Below, in pieces: positions 12,553 through 25,279 of a DNA stretch of 64,000 nt. Location: NCBI RefSeq assembly GCF_019320115.1, contig NC_089591.1, positions 58,094,078 to 58,158,077 of the forward strand. Direction: 5' to 3'. The position numbers and the translations under genes were made by a program. How positions within the stretch are numbered: position 1 is the first letter of the stretch; the number at the start of each line of letters is the position of its first letter. Under the pieces are notes generated by a model, which was given only the letters and a program-made list of their open reading frames with translations, had not been told where the DNA came from and did no database searches. This DNA is from Miscanthus floridulus (taxonomy: Eukaryota > Streptophyta > Magnoliopsida > Poales > Poaceae).

Positions 12553-12586
12553 ACCTCATGCGGTAAAGTGTATATGAGGTAACCTA

Positions 12587-12597
12587 CTCTGATACTA
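12587..12597 (-). other. Copia primer binding site, initiator tRNA-Met type
   Basis: Minus-strand TAGTATCAGAG, one base from the canonical TGGTATCAGAG. It lies two bases from the LTR terminus at 12600. Confidence 0.8.
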
Positions 12598-12599
12598 GT

Positions 12600-13892
12600 T
12601 GTAGGATCTTTGGTTGGCTTAGAGGGGGGTGAATAGGCCTATCAAAACAAACACTTAAACTTTTATCAATTTCACCCTGCGGCACTACCACCCTGATAAG
12701 CGACACTGGAGGACTGTGGCACTGCTAAGCTAGAACAGCGGCACTGCCGCACCTGTAGACAACTTTGAGTCACAGTTCAAAATCAATGAACGAAAACTTA
12801 GATCAGAGAAATTTCTCAGCTTACTATAGGTATGATAGTCACAAATCGAGAGCTAGAAGTAGTAGGAACACCACACAAAAGTATATCGACTAGAAACCCT
12901 AGAAATCACTTCAACAACAATATGACATGCAAGTAATGTAAATCAAATACAAGAGACACAATGATTTATCCTATGGTTCAGCTCGCCATCAAGGCTTGCC
13001 TATGTCCATGTTGTTGAGGTTAGACACTAAGGCTTAAGGCTTTCCAACCCTTCCTCCTTCTCAAGTCAAGAGACTTAACTCTTGAGATGAGGGGTGAGTT
13101 TACTAGCTTCAAGAGATGGTTACAAACCTCTCGGGGCTACCACACAAGTTGGCAAGCTCCACGGGCGACGCTTTAGCCAGCTTGGAGCTAAGCTCCAAGA
13201 GTAACAAACACAATCGCCGGCCAAAATGTGAACCAAGTGCTCTTTTGAGTTGAGGAATCAATGGAGCTGCTCTCTAATTGAGTTTTAGACTCTTTTCTCT
13301 TAAGAATTGATGGAGAAATCAGTGGATTTGCTTGAGGGCTCAAGGTCACTAATGGAGGGAGAGAGAGAGAACTCCTTTCTATTTTGGACGAGCTAGAATG
13401 AGCAGAAGGAAGAAGATAGCTGTTTGGGAGGAAGAGGATGGGTATAAATACCTCCTCAGCCCCAACGGTCACTAAAGTCATGGCAGTGCCGTGGCTTAAG
13501 TGCGGCATTGCCGCACTACGGCAGTGCCTCTCTTCAAGTGCGGCAGTGCCACACCAGTCAAGACAGCAAGGGTAAGAGTGAAGTTTAGGCTATCTTAGCT
13601 ATGAATCTAAGGATGTATGTGTATGTTTGAGCACTAGGTAGCACATATTAGCTTAAGCATTGTATCCCCCTTTATAGTACGGCTTTTTCCTATACTTAAA
13701 TTCAAAATATAAAAGAATTTAAACCTCCTTTGAGTTTGAAGCGATCAACATTTGTAATTAGGGGCTCCTCCATTTCGTGTAGCATCCTCGAATATAAATT
13801 TCCTACTTGTCATCTCGATAAATCTCATTAGTTCTCTAATTGCGTGGTCATTATCACCAAAACCCACAATTAGGGCTTGATTGCACTTTTCA
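12600..13892 (-). repeat. Copia 5' LTR, about 1.29 kb
   Basis: Bounded by TGTAGG at 12600 and TTTCA at 13892, next to the primer binding site and gag. It contains agaggggggtgaatagg near 12625 and several inverted gcggcactgccgc-type motifs at 12670-12760 and 13480-13560. Its right part matches the LTR fragment at 25752-27437 in order and wording, for example accaaaacccaca near the end. The partner 3' LTR is not in place. Confidence 0.75.
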
Positions 13893-14989
13893 GGATCGTT
13901 GTGGCTGCTGAGTTCTTGTTACTCTTGCTTGGAGCAACAGAGGAGCTTTGGCACATGTTGGCGAGACTGTTATCCAACAAGAGGATCTCTACATTGCTAG
14001 CAAAGAAGCTCTTGTATTAGAGAGAAGTGAGGTAGAATCCTTGAGCAAGGCCTTGGCCAAAGAGCAAGAGGACCATGCTATCACATAGAAAGTAAATAAA
14101 GCTCTCAAGAAAAAGTATTATGACTTGGATGAAAAGCACAAAGAACTTGAGATGCAATATGGCATTCTTTGGGATAGCAACTCATATCTCTCTAAGGCAA
14201 AGGAAACGTCTACTTCCTCCACTAGTCAAGGTTGTGGAAAATGTTTTAATCTTGATTTGAATGCCTATTCCACTAACCTTGCAACACATGGAGGCTATGA
14301 GAAAGAAGATTGCTAGGTTCAATGAAATCATTGAAAAATGGTGGATAAGTGTGACCCAATTCAATGACAAAAAGAATGATGAATCAAAAGGGCCACAATT
14401 TAAGTAAGAAAGGCATCCCTTAATCAAGCATGGGCTCGGCCACAAAAAAGGAGCCAAGGCAAATGGAAGAAGGATAGTGAATGGCTATGAGTGTGTGCAG
14501 TTTGAGATGAAGGGCAAAATTGGTATAGATCAGCCTTCACAGACCACGATAGTGCAGCATCCCAGAGCGGCAGTGCCGCACAGCGGTAGTGCCACAGTGC
14601 CACGCCTTGCAAAAATAAGAAGGCTACCAATTCTGCTCCTGATCAACTAAGCCCAAGAAGAAGGTGTACCAGCAGAAACAGGTTTTCTAAAAGCCTAAGG
14701 AATCATTGTGGGTCACCAAGAACAAGTATGCCTATCAACCAAAGACTTATGCACCTCGACAAAGCCTGACATCATGCTTTGTTTTGAAGAACAACAACAG
14801 TGAGAAAGTGGTTGCAAAATATGTTGAAAAAGAAACCAACATATATAGGAATACTTCTATTTGGGTTCCTAAGATCCTTGTGACTAACATGTAAGGCCCC
14901 AAGTTAAATTAGGGACCTAAATCTAGCAACTAAACTTGTTTTGTAGGCATACTCCTCCGATGGATCAAGTTGAGTGCTTGATGGTGGAG
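13893..14989 (+). pseudogene. Copia gag/protease remnant, plus strand
   Basis: A broken copia coding region in the opposite orientation to the neighbouring LTR. Readable pieces include MEAMRKKIARFNEIIEK near 14290, GLGHKKGAKANGRRIVNGYE near 14430, and WVPKILVTNM near 14860. The end, around 14950-14985, reads SSDGSS, a stop, then VLDGGG. This is a decayed copy of the copia aspartic protease motif, where W is a stop and D-S-G has become D-G-G. The sequence stops exactly at the insertion site of the next element. Internal stops and frame changes are frequent. Confidence 0.75.
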
Positions 14990-14994
14990 GTGAG

Positions 14995-15768
14995 TGTAAC
15001 AGAACCATCCAATTTATACAAGATCAAGTACAGCTGTCCCCACTAACATGTTGACACGCGCATACTTTTACTTATATAAACCTGGTAGTCCGCCAAGTGT
15101 CACGTAGGACCTCGGTAAATCAACATCACAACCAAGATCATGTGATTAAGCAAATACACATCACATACGCAGAGTTACAATGGAAATAATATTACAAATG
15201 GATTCACAAATAATAGTAAAAGTTTGGGTTTCAAAACCGATTATTGAAAACAACATAGCTTTCAAATGATTACATTAATATAAGTTCTAAATACATTGCT
15301 AGCATAAGTGACGTCCTCACACAAAAGCATATAGATGAGAACTAAATATAGAATCACTGAGCCCACTGGTGGTTAGCCACCATCTTCAGCAGGCTAAGAA
15401 CTTCACCTACAATATGGTGGGATAAACCCTGAGTACTCGAATGTACTCAGGCAGACTTACCCATTGGAAACCAAAACAAATGACACCAAGAATTATGCAA
15501 GGCTTTCTTTAGTGGGCTAGCTGACTCGTTTGCGAAAAGCATAAGCTATCATGAAGAAACCATTTTAAGTACTTTGCATCATTTTTATTATGACCTATCC
15601 ATCTAGGTAAGCACCTATACTATAGCAATCACTTGATTAACCAATAACATCCAGTTACCAACTTAGATTTAGCATATCCCATACCATCTAGATAACCATC
15701 AGTGTTCCATCATAATTACTACGATGCTGTAGCTCGAGTCAAGTGCTCACTTCCAGGAGTGATAGCGA
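14995..15768 (-). repeat. Left (3') LTR, truncated copy
   Basis: About 774 bp closely matching 17807-18582, with mostly single-base transitions between the copies. The match stops near 15768, after gtgatagcgatt. Confidence 0.85.
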
Positions 15769-17793
15769 TTTGACATATAGATCTTTTGACATGATAAGGA
15801 GAGATAACCAAGGAAGAGCTCATGTGAAAATAACACATTGGTGCAGTTTTGCAATGGATCATGACTAGAATCCTTGATACCAACGCGTGTCGAGCAGCAC
15901 AACTCCTGTGTGCGCGCCCACAGGAGGCTCTCGATTTCATCACAGCACCGTAGATCGCTAATCGTGGCACCATTACTGAACATACAACCCACAAGAAATC
16001 TCATGTGGCACAATTTGGGTTGCATAGGAGCAAGCACCATGAGAAGGAGGGAGAGCAAATAATGGTAGTCACAAGGTTAGGAGCCAACAAGGAGGCAATC
16101 AGAAGATCAAAACACAGCGCAAAAGAACATAGCCTAATTGCCAAAGACAACTGAGCAGGGGACTTCTTGCCTAATTTCTATATACGCCTCGTGTCTACCA
16201 AAGTGATTACCATATAAAGATTAACATGAGATTTGGTCTTCCTTAGCAGCAACATGAGATCAAGACTGATAAACATCCAGAGACTTGAAAGGGTTGGAGA
16301 CAAAACAAACAAGATTCAAGGGACAGAGCCAAGGCACTGACTAAGGATTCAGTTGATAAAACAATGACATGATCTATGAGGAAAAGGTTCCAAAGCAAGG
16401 TAGATAGCGATTAGCGTTGCACTAGATCATCTGTAGAAGAAGGAGCAATGAGATCCAACAATGATTTTTGAGCAAGGTCCTCCCACACAGGAGCAGGACA
16501 ACCACGACACAAGCAAGCATTCAAGGGAACTTCGCTGGGGCCTAAGGTCATGCCAAGGCATGGATAAAGGTCTCCGTAGCACAACTTTCAAGGGCTAACA
16601 ACCATGTGTACAGGCTCAGGCTCCTAAGAGAGAACTTAATTGAAAACGACAACCATGAAATTACCAAAACTTGGACGTTGTTCTAGGATAGCGCTCTTCA
16701 ACACTCGTATGCTTACCGAGGACAAAAGGGGTGACAGCTACGACACTACCTAGATAACGAGCATCCACACCTACATCCTAGTCTTAAGAAAGCATTTCAA
16801 AACACTCAATCTAATTAGCTTAAGCGACTATTACTAAGCACAAGCTCGTACATAACAAGCAATCACCTACTGCAACACCACTACACTTATCATGCAAAAC
16901 ATGGTGATAAGGTACTGTTATCTTTTATTTCCTTTTAGAAGCAAACATACAAGGCAAAGCTAATCACACACTATCTTCAAGCATAGTTATTCAAGCAGCA
17001 GGGGACAAGGTATTTTGTCTAGCTTCACACAGGGAAGATAGTAGCATCACATTGGTCACAAGTTACTTAGTATTAGAACAAAGTGAGGGAAGCCTATTTA
17101 TGCACAAGCACAATCATGATGCATGCTCGTCCTATTCGTCCTCACGAAATTGCCAGCCTAAGGTGGCAATCACGTTCTATGTCGGTGGCATAACACGTAC
17201 TCTCTCGATATATAGCTAGTCGTCAGCTACATTCAATCTACGCATTCGTGGTTAGCATACCTGTAGGCAAATTCATTGCAGCCCATCCCCACAAGAGATA
17301 AATAAGCATACAATGAAAGCAGTAAACTAAGATACTCTCCATATATACATCCCTAGATATATATACTTCGGTATCTATAGCTACCCGATAGATATACCCG
17401 CAATTAAGTACCTTCATATATACATGTGTGTAACATGTAAATATTCCAGTAGCCACAGCTAACTCTCCCCTAGACCGACAATTGGACGGTCATGCTCTCA
17501 CAACTCACACTTACCTGGACGTAGAGGCAATTGATCCATACATTACCATTCAAGTGAATGACATTCATACAATAGCACGCCGTATGGACGACGAAAGTAA
17601 AAATCCCAATGTTAGTACTTAGATAGCCACCTAATAGTTCTTAACTGGGCATAAAGGAGGATGTCGCTAGCATAGTTTTGCAAATAAGTTTTGACAAATT
17701 TATTTGTAGCTAAAGTTTTAGTCAAAATAGGCTTTTTAAAACCAAAACTTTGTTTTTAAAACGACGTACATGACAGTATTATGCTTAATCTTT
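15769..17793 (-). other. Noncoding interior of the giant-LTR element
   Basis: No frame here resembles gag, protease, RT or integrase. The sequence is noncoding, with dinucleotide-like TA-rich stretches near 17340-17440. It lies between the truncated left LTR and the primer binding site. Confidence 0.6.
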
Positions 17794-17804
17794 CTCTGAT
17801 ACCA
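17794..17804 (-). other. Primer binding site, initiator tRNA-Met type
   Basis: An exact TGGTATCAGAG on the minus strand, two bases from the right LTR terminus (17807). Confidence 0.9.
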
Positions 17805-17806
17805 GC

Positions 17807-20800
17807 TGTAACAGAACCATCCAATTTATACAAGATCAAGTACGGTTGTCCCCGCTAACACGTTGACACGCGCATACTTTTACTTATATAAACCCGGTAG
17901 TCTACCGAGTGTCATGTAGGACCTTGGTAAATCAACATCACAACCAAGATCGTGTGATTAAGCAAATACACATCACATATGCAGAGTTACAATAGAAATA
18001 ATATTACAAATGGATTCACAAATAATAGTAAAAGTTTGGGTTTCAAAACCGATTATTGAAAACAACATAGCTTTCAAATGATTACATTAATATAAGTTCT
18101 AAATACATTGCTAGCATAAGTGACGTCCTCAGACAAAAGCATATAGATGAGAACTAAATATAGAATCATCGAGCCCACTAGCGGTTAGCCACCATCTTCA
18201 GCAGGCTAAGAACTTCACCTGCAACATGATGGGATAAACCCTGAGTACTCAAATGTACTCAACCAGACTTACCCGTCGGAAACCAAAACAAATGACACCA
18301 AGGATTATGCAAGGCTTTCTTTAGTGGGCTAGCTGACTCATTTGCGAAAAGCATAAGCTATCATGAAGAAACCATTTTAAGTACTTTGCATCATTTTTAT
18401 TATGACCTATCCATCTAGGTAAGCACCTATACTATAGCAATCACTTGATTAACCAAAAACATCTAGTTACCAACTTAGATTTAGCATATCCCATACCATC
18501 CAGATAACCATCAGTGTTCCATCATAATTACTACGATGTTGTAGATCGAGTCAAGTGTTCACTATCCAGGAGCGATGGCGATTCGAATCGATTCCTAACC
18601 AGCTAGTGATTTATTCCTTACACAAACCACACTCACCGATCAAGTGAGCTACAGATCACTAATGACACTTTCCAAGTAGCCGTGGGATAACAGTCATGGA
18701 CCGCACTACCCAGGGACCGCCCGACAGCCAGGACGCACCTTGGGCTCACTCTTCACGTCCCCGTCATACCCCCTTCTGCACCAGTCTGCTAATTCGAGTT
18801 TATCCCGGCTCGAATAGTGTCACTAGCTTCGCGGTCGAAAGGTACTTTATTCGGCCAGCTAAATGTGAAGCATACGTTCAACATGACAAGAGGGATGAGC
18901 AACGATCGGTCCTTAATCGACACAGACGGAAAACTAACAGCACCCCAAAACACTGTCTGGTTGCCTCCAACTTTTCCGTCCGGTCTCCAATTATCCATCA
19001 CACATGGTTAATTCCAAGATATCATTCTTTCCATAGCTAAATTCTTCCAGTAACCACCTATAAATGTAGGTGATCGGAAATCACCGATCACTACCGGTCT
19101 AAGCAAGGCTAAGCAGTTATTCGATCCCGACCTAACAGGGTAAAAAGGTAATAAGGTAGGCAAGGATAGTAATAAATGCATCAACGGTTTCAATCAACTC
19201 CTACAACTTAATGCAACAATATATAAACTCATATATAGAAAGAATTGCTTTTATAAAGTAGAAGACTTAGAATGCTCCGAGGCTTACCTAGGATCCGGCA
19301 CAAGTTAGTTTAGTTAGCTTGCACCGTCTTGGTGACATCTCCGGTCCTAGCACTTGCTTAGTCCTTCTATCTTCGGGATAGATCCACCAAACCCAATCTT
19401 TGAGTTCGGCTCCACATCACATCCTTCATGTGGTTCATCTAGCATACCTAAATGAGATGCAAGATGCATGTGTACGAATGTGATGAATGGTAACACAAGA
19501 TGCCTCACATAAGCATTCAAGACCAACACAAGGTTATGCAAGACATAGATACCAATAGCTATTTAACTAACATCACACAACTAACCATAGAGAGCAAGCA
19601 CATCAAGCATGACACAAGTTTAACAAGGTCACAAGTATCATAACTTGACCATCAACAAGGGCATAATCCACACTTAACAACACATGGTGTAAACAACCAC
19701 AACTAGCATATGTCTATTTCTGGACTGGAATCAACAGCTTCATGTTTGGATCATAACTAGAGTTATACAAATCCACTATCCATGCAACAAGACATTCTAG
19801 AAAGCTTATGAAATTTTCTACAATTAATCTTTAATCATCCTAGCATGATTCTCAAGTTAACTAAGTCAAATATACCCATTTATAGAAACTGGTCCACAAT
19901 TGACAGAGAGCAGCCATTTCTGAAACCCAACTTTAAACAGGCATAACTCACAAACCACAAGGCCAAATACCACCAAATTTTTAACATCAGCTATATACAT
20001 GAAGTATCTGCAACTTTGTTATTATCACCAAAAGCTCATTCAAATCCTAACTAGATCAAACACTAGCATCTTTTAGATCTGCTCAGAATACAATCAAAAC
20101 CTAACAGAAGACTTAAAAGTCATGTAACTCCTACACTATCAGGCCTATGGCCTTACAATTTGAACACAAGCAAGATCATGAAATTTGCTACAACTTTTGT
20201 ATTCACTACAACCATAGCAAACATCATTTACACTATGAAAATAATTGCACAAGCAAAACTGCAAATGCAACCCAACAGCAGTGGTACAGAAAATTGATAG
20301 GAACTTCAGAGAAGCATAACTGGAGTTCTAGACCTCCAACAAACATGAACCATAACTTTTTTAAAAGCTTAGGAAGTTACCTACAACTTTCTTATTCTCA
20401 TATTAAGATGATTATACAGTTAGAAGGGTCAATTAATCCAATAATTGCATCTCTGTCCAAAATATAGACAGAAACTGACATGCCACTTTAAACAGCTATA
20501 AATGGAGTTATATATGTCCAATAAATGTGGTTCTGGACTTTTTATAAATCTTAACAAATTATAAACAACTTTGTTAGAAACACCTAAAGCTAATTCTACT
20601 ATTAAGAAGGCCCCACAGTCAGAACAAGGAAACCCTGTCTGGGTTTGGGCAGAAACAACCATAGAGATTTAAGCAAGTATAACTCAAGATCTACTTAGCC
20701 AAAAATCATGATATTTAACTTTTTGGAAAGCTTAGGAAAAGTACCACAACTCATGTATTTTCACCAAGTCATTATTCATAACTTAACTGAGCCAATTAAT

Positions 20801-22892
20801 TCAAACATGTAGAACTATTCAGAGTAGAAGCAAAGCAATACAGGGCATTTGTTATTTTTATAACTCTTAAACTATAAATCCTAAACTCCTAAAATTTTTA
20901 CCAGACAACAACAATCACCATAGTAGCACTTCACAAAAATGCCACATTTGTTGGAGCATAAAAATTGCAGTTATGAAAAAGACAAGACATGGCAAGTATC
21001 AAGAACCTAGCTGCATAGATCTATGTTTACAGCAAAATATTTAAACTAAAACATGCCACATTATAGATCTAATGCATAGACAATTTCACAAGGATTCCAA
21101 AAAGTCCTCATTTTCTATTTTACGATTTTTGTATGAATTACTATGAATTTTCAAAGTGGAGCATTCAAATCTACAAAAAATGAGAGAAAGGAAATTTAAA
21201 TCTTGCATCGAGGACCCTAGAATTTACACAAATTAAACCCGACAAATATATCCTTACTGCACTATTCATCAGAGTCACTGTCTATTCACTTAACCCCCTC
21301 CCTTTGTTCAAATTTTTGCGCGAAGTCCCTGGCGTCACTCAGAGCAGAGGAGGTGGCTGGGAACGGCGACTCTAGCCGGTGGAGCTCCTCCTCGGTGGCG
21401 AGCGGCGGTGCCATGGACAAAGGGGGCCTGCGCTAACCCAGAGAGGGGCACAACACAGATGGAGAGGGCCCACAGGTGGCCGGCCACAGAAGCTGGTGGC
21501 TCGAGCCCGCCAGAACTGGCGGAGATGGCGCTCCGGCGGCCTGAAGAGACGACAGAGAGGCGAGGGAGGACGTACAGTCCCACGTGCATCCGATGGAGAG
21601 CTCTGTGTAGGCACAGGAGGGTTATAGGAGAGGGAGCAGTGGCGGCACAGAAGCTTGGCGGCGGCAGCCATGGTGGCTCCGCTCTGGCGTGCGCGCGCAT
21701 AGAGGGAGAGTGCCAGGAAGGGCGAGAGCGAGCGTGGGATGCCAGGGTAGCTCGGGCCTCCGCATTTGGAGCTGTAGGGAGCAGGGTGGTGTGTGGCATG
21801 GAGTTTGGACATGCGTCGGCAATGGAGGGCGCGCTCTGCTGCATGGTTGACGCGTTGGCCTGCTGTCGAACATCTGGCGTGCGTCGGTGTGGGCAAGGTG
21901 GGGATCTGATTTGGGCCACTTCCAGGCCAAATCAGACCTTGGGCCAAAAATGAAGTTTGTTCACCTCAGCCTGCTCTACATTTTTCATTAAGGCCCTCCA
22001 GTCATTTGAGCAACATAACAGTGGGTAATTTAGTCTCCAAAGTGGCATTGTCAATGCATTGACGGCGATTAACAAACTCCAAAAATCGATGGTCAAGACA
22101 AGGTCCAACGAGTGCCATCTTTATACATGCTCTTCGCCATCATGTACACTCCAACTTTTATCTTTGGACCAAATTGAGTTGCTTAACAAAATTTGGAGAA
22201 CGCGAGACGTCAATGACGATGTCGATGAATTTCTAGACTTAGAATATTTCTAAGTGCTGAAATCAGCAGCAGGTTCCAACTTTGAGCCACTGCTAGACTT
22301 AGTTCCAAGCTGATCCATGGTATACTCCAAAAACAAAGTTTCTTCTACATAACATGAGCTTCAACTTTTATTTAATGTCCAACTTTAAAACAGGTGCAGA
22401 AGCTATAGTTCTACTTAGACCAAAGTAGGATCCCGATAAAGCTTAAATTATCCTTTGTGATTTATTGAAGTATTTTCTTGGCATTTTCTCAACATGAACC
22501 TTTCATGACTTTTGTTGTAGAGTTCATCTAGAGTCATTTGGGCATGGTTGTAAGGTTTGGTTGACGATCGAGAATTCCATTCACTTTATAAATTAATTCA
22601 AGCAAGGATATAACTTGTCATTTCATGTGACTTCTTGATTCCAAACTTCACAAAACTTTTCCATGGATCAATATAGATGGGTATTGATGTAAGACACATG
22701 AAGATATTCCAATAACACTAGCCAAGCATATATCTTGACAAGGGCCTATATGTAAAGCAAGGGTGCAATATCCAAGTTTAGGTTGGGGCTCATTTCCATA
22801 GGTTTGACCTTGACATCTTCATCATCACTTAATATGCCATGTTTGAGCTCAAACCTATTGCTTAACTGGTGGCAAACACCTAGGGTGTTACA
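17807..22892 (-). repeat. Right (5') LTR, about 5.09 kb
   Basis: Starts TGTAACAG at 17807 and ends GGTGTTACA at 22892. It has no coding content; long frames in its GC-rich block at 21330-21950 overlap on both strands and are composition artefacts. The order of blocks matches the solo LTR at 42617-46663, for example ccctgagtactc followed by cggtccttaa with acagac/acaaac and a GC-rich block toward the right end. The two belong to one family of very long LTRs. Confidence 0.8.
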
Positions 22893-24900
22893 GTGAGGAC
22901 CCCGAAGATGGTGGCGACCACCTTGTCGTGGTCCTAGAAGGCATTGTTGTTGCCCCCGGGTGGTCGGCGGTCTCTAGCTCCGTCGTTGGCGTCGTCTTCT
23001 AGCTTTTTGTCCTAAAACTCCTTAGCCAAGCCAAGGCAGTTCTTCATCTTGTGTTTGGCATTCTTGTGAAGAGGGCGCGAGTCATTGAGGATTTTTTGGT
23101 ACTGTTCGTCATAGTTGCGCTTGGCGCGAGGTTGACTAACGGCGGCGATGATGTGGTCTAGCTGGCGGTGGCAATTTTGGCCAGGCTTTGGTCCTTCTGT
23201 TCGATCACGGCCGCTGTCACAATGGTAACTACGGTTGTTGAAGCGGCGATCGTTGTGGCGTCGGTCGTTGGGGCGGTCATCATAGCGGCGAGGTGGGCAA
23301 TGGGTGCCCGCATCCTCGTTGTAGCGCACCTCGGCTTCCTCGGCGTCGGCGTACTAGTTGGCAGTAGTGATCATCTCACTAATGCCTGTAGGCGGCTTGC
23401 GGTTGAACTTGGAGCGAAGCTCACGATGGTGGAGTCCTCAGGTGAAGGCGGTGATGACCTTAGCTTCCATGATGTTGGGAATATAATTCCTCATCTCAGA
23501 AAAGCGTCGAATGTAGCTGCGGAGGAGCTCGAACGGCTTCTGGTTGATGCAGTTGAGATCATGCTTGGTGCCCGGCCGAGTATACGTAGCCATATAGTTG
23601 TCGGTGAAGACTTTTTTAGCTCTTCCTAGGATCCAATGAAGTTCGGGGCAAGGCTAGTAAACCAGCTCATGGCGAGTGACATGAGCATGATGGGGAGATA
23701 GTTCACCATGACACCGGTGTCTCCTCTAGCAGCGCGGATAGCATTGGCGTAAGCCTGTAGCCACTGTGTTGGGTTCATCCTTCCCTCGTAGGGCTCGACC
23801 CTAGTGATTTTGAAACCATGGGGCCATTGAAGTGTTCGAAGCACCCTTGTAAACGATGGGGGCCCTTCGGGGTTGTGGTCGGCGTTGGCTGCAGTGTTGT
23901 CAGCGTCAATTTGCTCGAGAGCTGAGTCCAGGTTTCCATACTCCTGCTCATACTCCTGGCGGTGGCGTACTTCGTCTTCACAACGACCAAAGTGATGTTG
24001 CTCGATACGCCGTCATGCATCTCGGAGGTTATTTAGGTGCACTCGAGCGTCCTGTTCGACCTCCTAGTCGTGTTAGCGATGGTGTTCGGCACGGTGTCCC
24101 CCAACTCCCCCCCTAGAGAGGCAGTGACTGGTCAGCGAAACGGCTTTGACTGGGGCGGTGATTGGATCTCGGCGCAGCTGATCAGTGAATCATGCTCGTG
24201 TAGCATGAAGGTCTCTAATCCTCGTGAATCTTGTTAACCTGACAGTGTGCTGCTTTAAGCATGGCGGTGACCTTGACGAGCTCGGGCATCTACGGGAGGC
24301 GGGCGAGCTTATTGTCGGCCACTGCTAGACTGGCGCTTGGAGTTTTGAAGACGTCGTGGCCATCAATGTGGAGAAACTCTTCATCGTGGTCGCGGTGGAG
24401 TGGGAGTGGCCTTCCTTGTGAGTCAAGCCGATTATTTCAAGCAACCTCGACCCTCGCAATAGTTGCCTCATTTTCTCAGCGCTACGTGCGGTTGATGGTT
24501 CGGTTCTCACGAGCGACACATTCCTCCTCGATTTTGCTATTCCGAGTAGGGCTATTGATGCTGACGTTGAAGATCGTGCCACCCTGGAAGGGTGGGAGAA
24601 GGAGTTGCTTGGTGAAGGTTTCAGCGAGGGTCTCCATAGAGCCCTGAGACTCATAGCCTAGATTTTCCTCCGGGATGGTCTGGAGGGACACCCTGGGGCA
24701 TCGACCTATGTGTAGCATGTTGACGGCTGGCGAAGGCTAGATGATGAGCGGATGGGCGTCTCCCACCTGGTCGGTGAATTTTCCCCTCAGGGCATCTTGG
24801 TAAGTAGCGGCAACGTTGGTGAGCCTGAAGGGTAGAGCCGCAACTCCTGGAGTTTTCCAAGCAGCCTCCGATAGATTTCGATCAGAGGGTGGTCGGCGCT
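22893..24900 (-). pseudogene. Gypsy gag, frame-broken
   Basis: Minus-strand fragments follow one another as gag. An N-terminal glutamate-rich helical part lies at about 23850-24020. The retrotransposon gag core at 23626-23844 includes WPHGFKITRVEPYEG and WLQAYANAIRAA. The continuation through about 23330-23630 includes SYIRRFSEMRNYIP. The C-terminal arginine-rich segment at 23012-23329 ends with a decayed CCHC-like piece (RPLHKNAKHKMKNC). The last readable words before the break at 22893 are DHDKVVATIFG. Frames change several times. Confidence 0.75.
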
Positions 24901-25260
24901 GAACCAAAGTGTCTAGGACTGATTCGGCAATGGAGAGGCAATCGGCGAGCTTTAGACTGACCCAATAGATGGATTTGATCAGATCATCATTGTTGACCTG
25001 CCACCTCTGGTAGCGAGAAAGCGGGCAGCGGGTCGTTGATGAAGGCAACCTCGGAAGTAGTTCCAAGATTGGATCTGTAGTTGCGGGTGCCGAGGTGGTC
25101 GGCGTAGAACTGATCTGCACTGGCTCAAGGAGCTCTCTGACTCCGTCAGCATTGATGACCCACGAGATGGATCCGACTGTGAAGATCTGGCCGGGCTACG
25201 AAAGGGACAAAGAGCCTGCAAAAAACCCCATCTTGTTCGACAAGGAAACAACACGCACAC

Positions 25261-25279
25261 CCCTACCTGGCACACCAAC
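25261..25279 (-). other. Gypsy primer binding site
   Basis: Plus-strand ccctacctggcacaccaac directly beside the LTR terminus. The gypsy element at 51.7-62.7 kb has the same site (61481-61499) with cgcgcc in place of cacacc, so the two share a primer tRNA type. Confidence 0.75.

Larger units (their letters stand above)
10646..13892 (-). mobile_element. Copia retrotransposon fragment, minus strand: LTR, PBS and gag
   Basis: A Ty1-copia type element read right to left: 5' LTR at 12600-13892, an initiator tRNA-Met type primer site at 12587-12597 and a gag-like reading frame at 10653-12552. No protease, integrase or RT follows. The element is cut off near 10646, where another copia LTR fragment begins. 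The lysine- and arginine-rich gag N-terminus is typical of one group of grass copia elements. Confidence 0.8.
14995..22892 (-). mobile_element. LTR retroelement with one giant (5.1 kb) and one short LTR; TSD GTGAG
   Basis: Both ends are well defined. TGTAAC begins at 14995 and TGTTACA ends at 22892, with the same five bases GTGAG immediately outside at 14990-14994 and 22893-22897. A primer binding site (minus strand TGGTATCAGAG) lies at 17794-17804 beside the right LTR, so the element reads right to left. The right LTR spans 17807-22892. The left copy matches it only over 14995-15768. The 2-kb interior has no gag or pol. It is either a non-autonomous element or one that lost pol and about 4.3 kb of its 3' LTR. 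Confidence 0.85.

Noticed and set aside
12107..12577. Phe/Leu/Ser-rich plus-strand ORF resembling a membrane protein
   Set aside because: Exact antisense of the lysine- and arginine-rich copia gag; hydrophobicity is a mirror effect.
21335..21953. Long overlapping frames on both strands
   Set aside because: GC-rich block in the giant LTR; no family resemblance and equal length on both strands, so composition effects.
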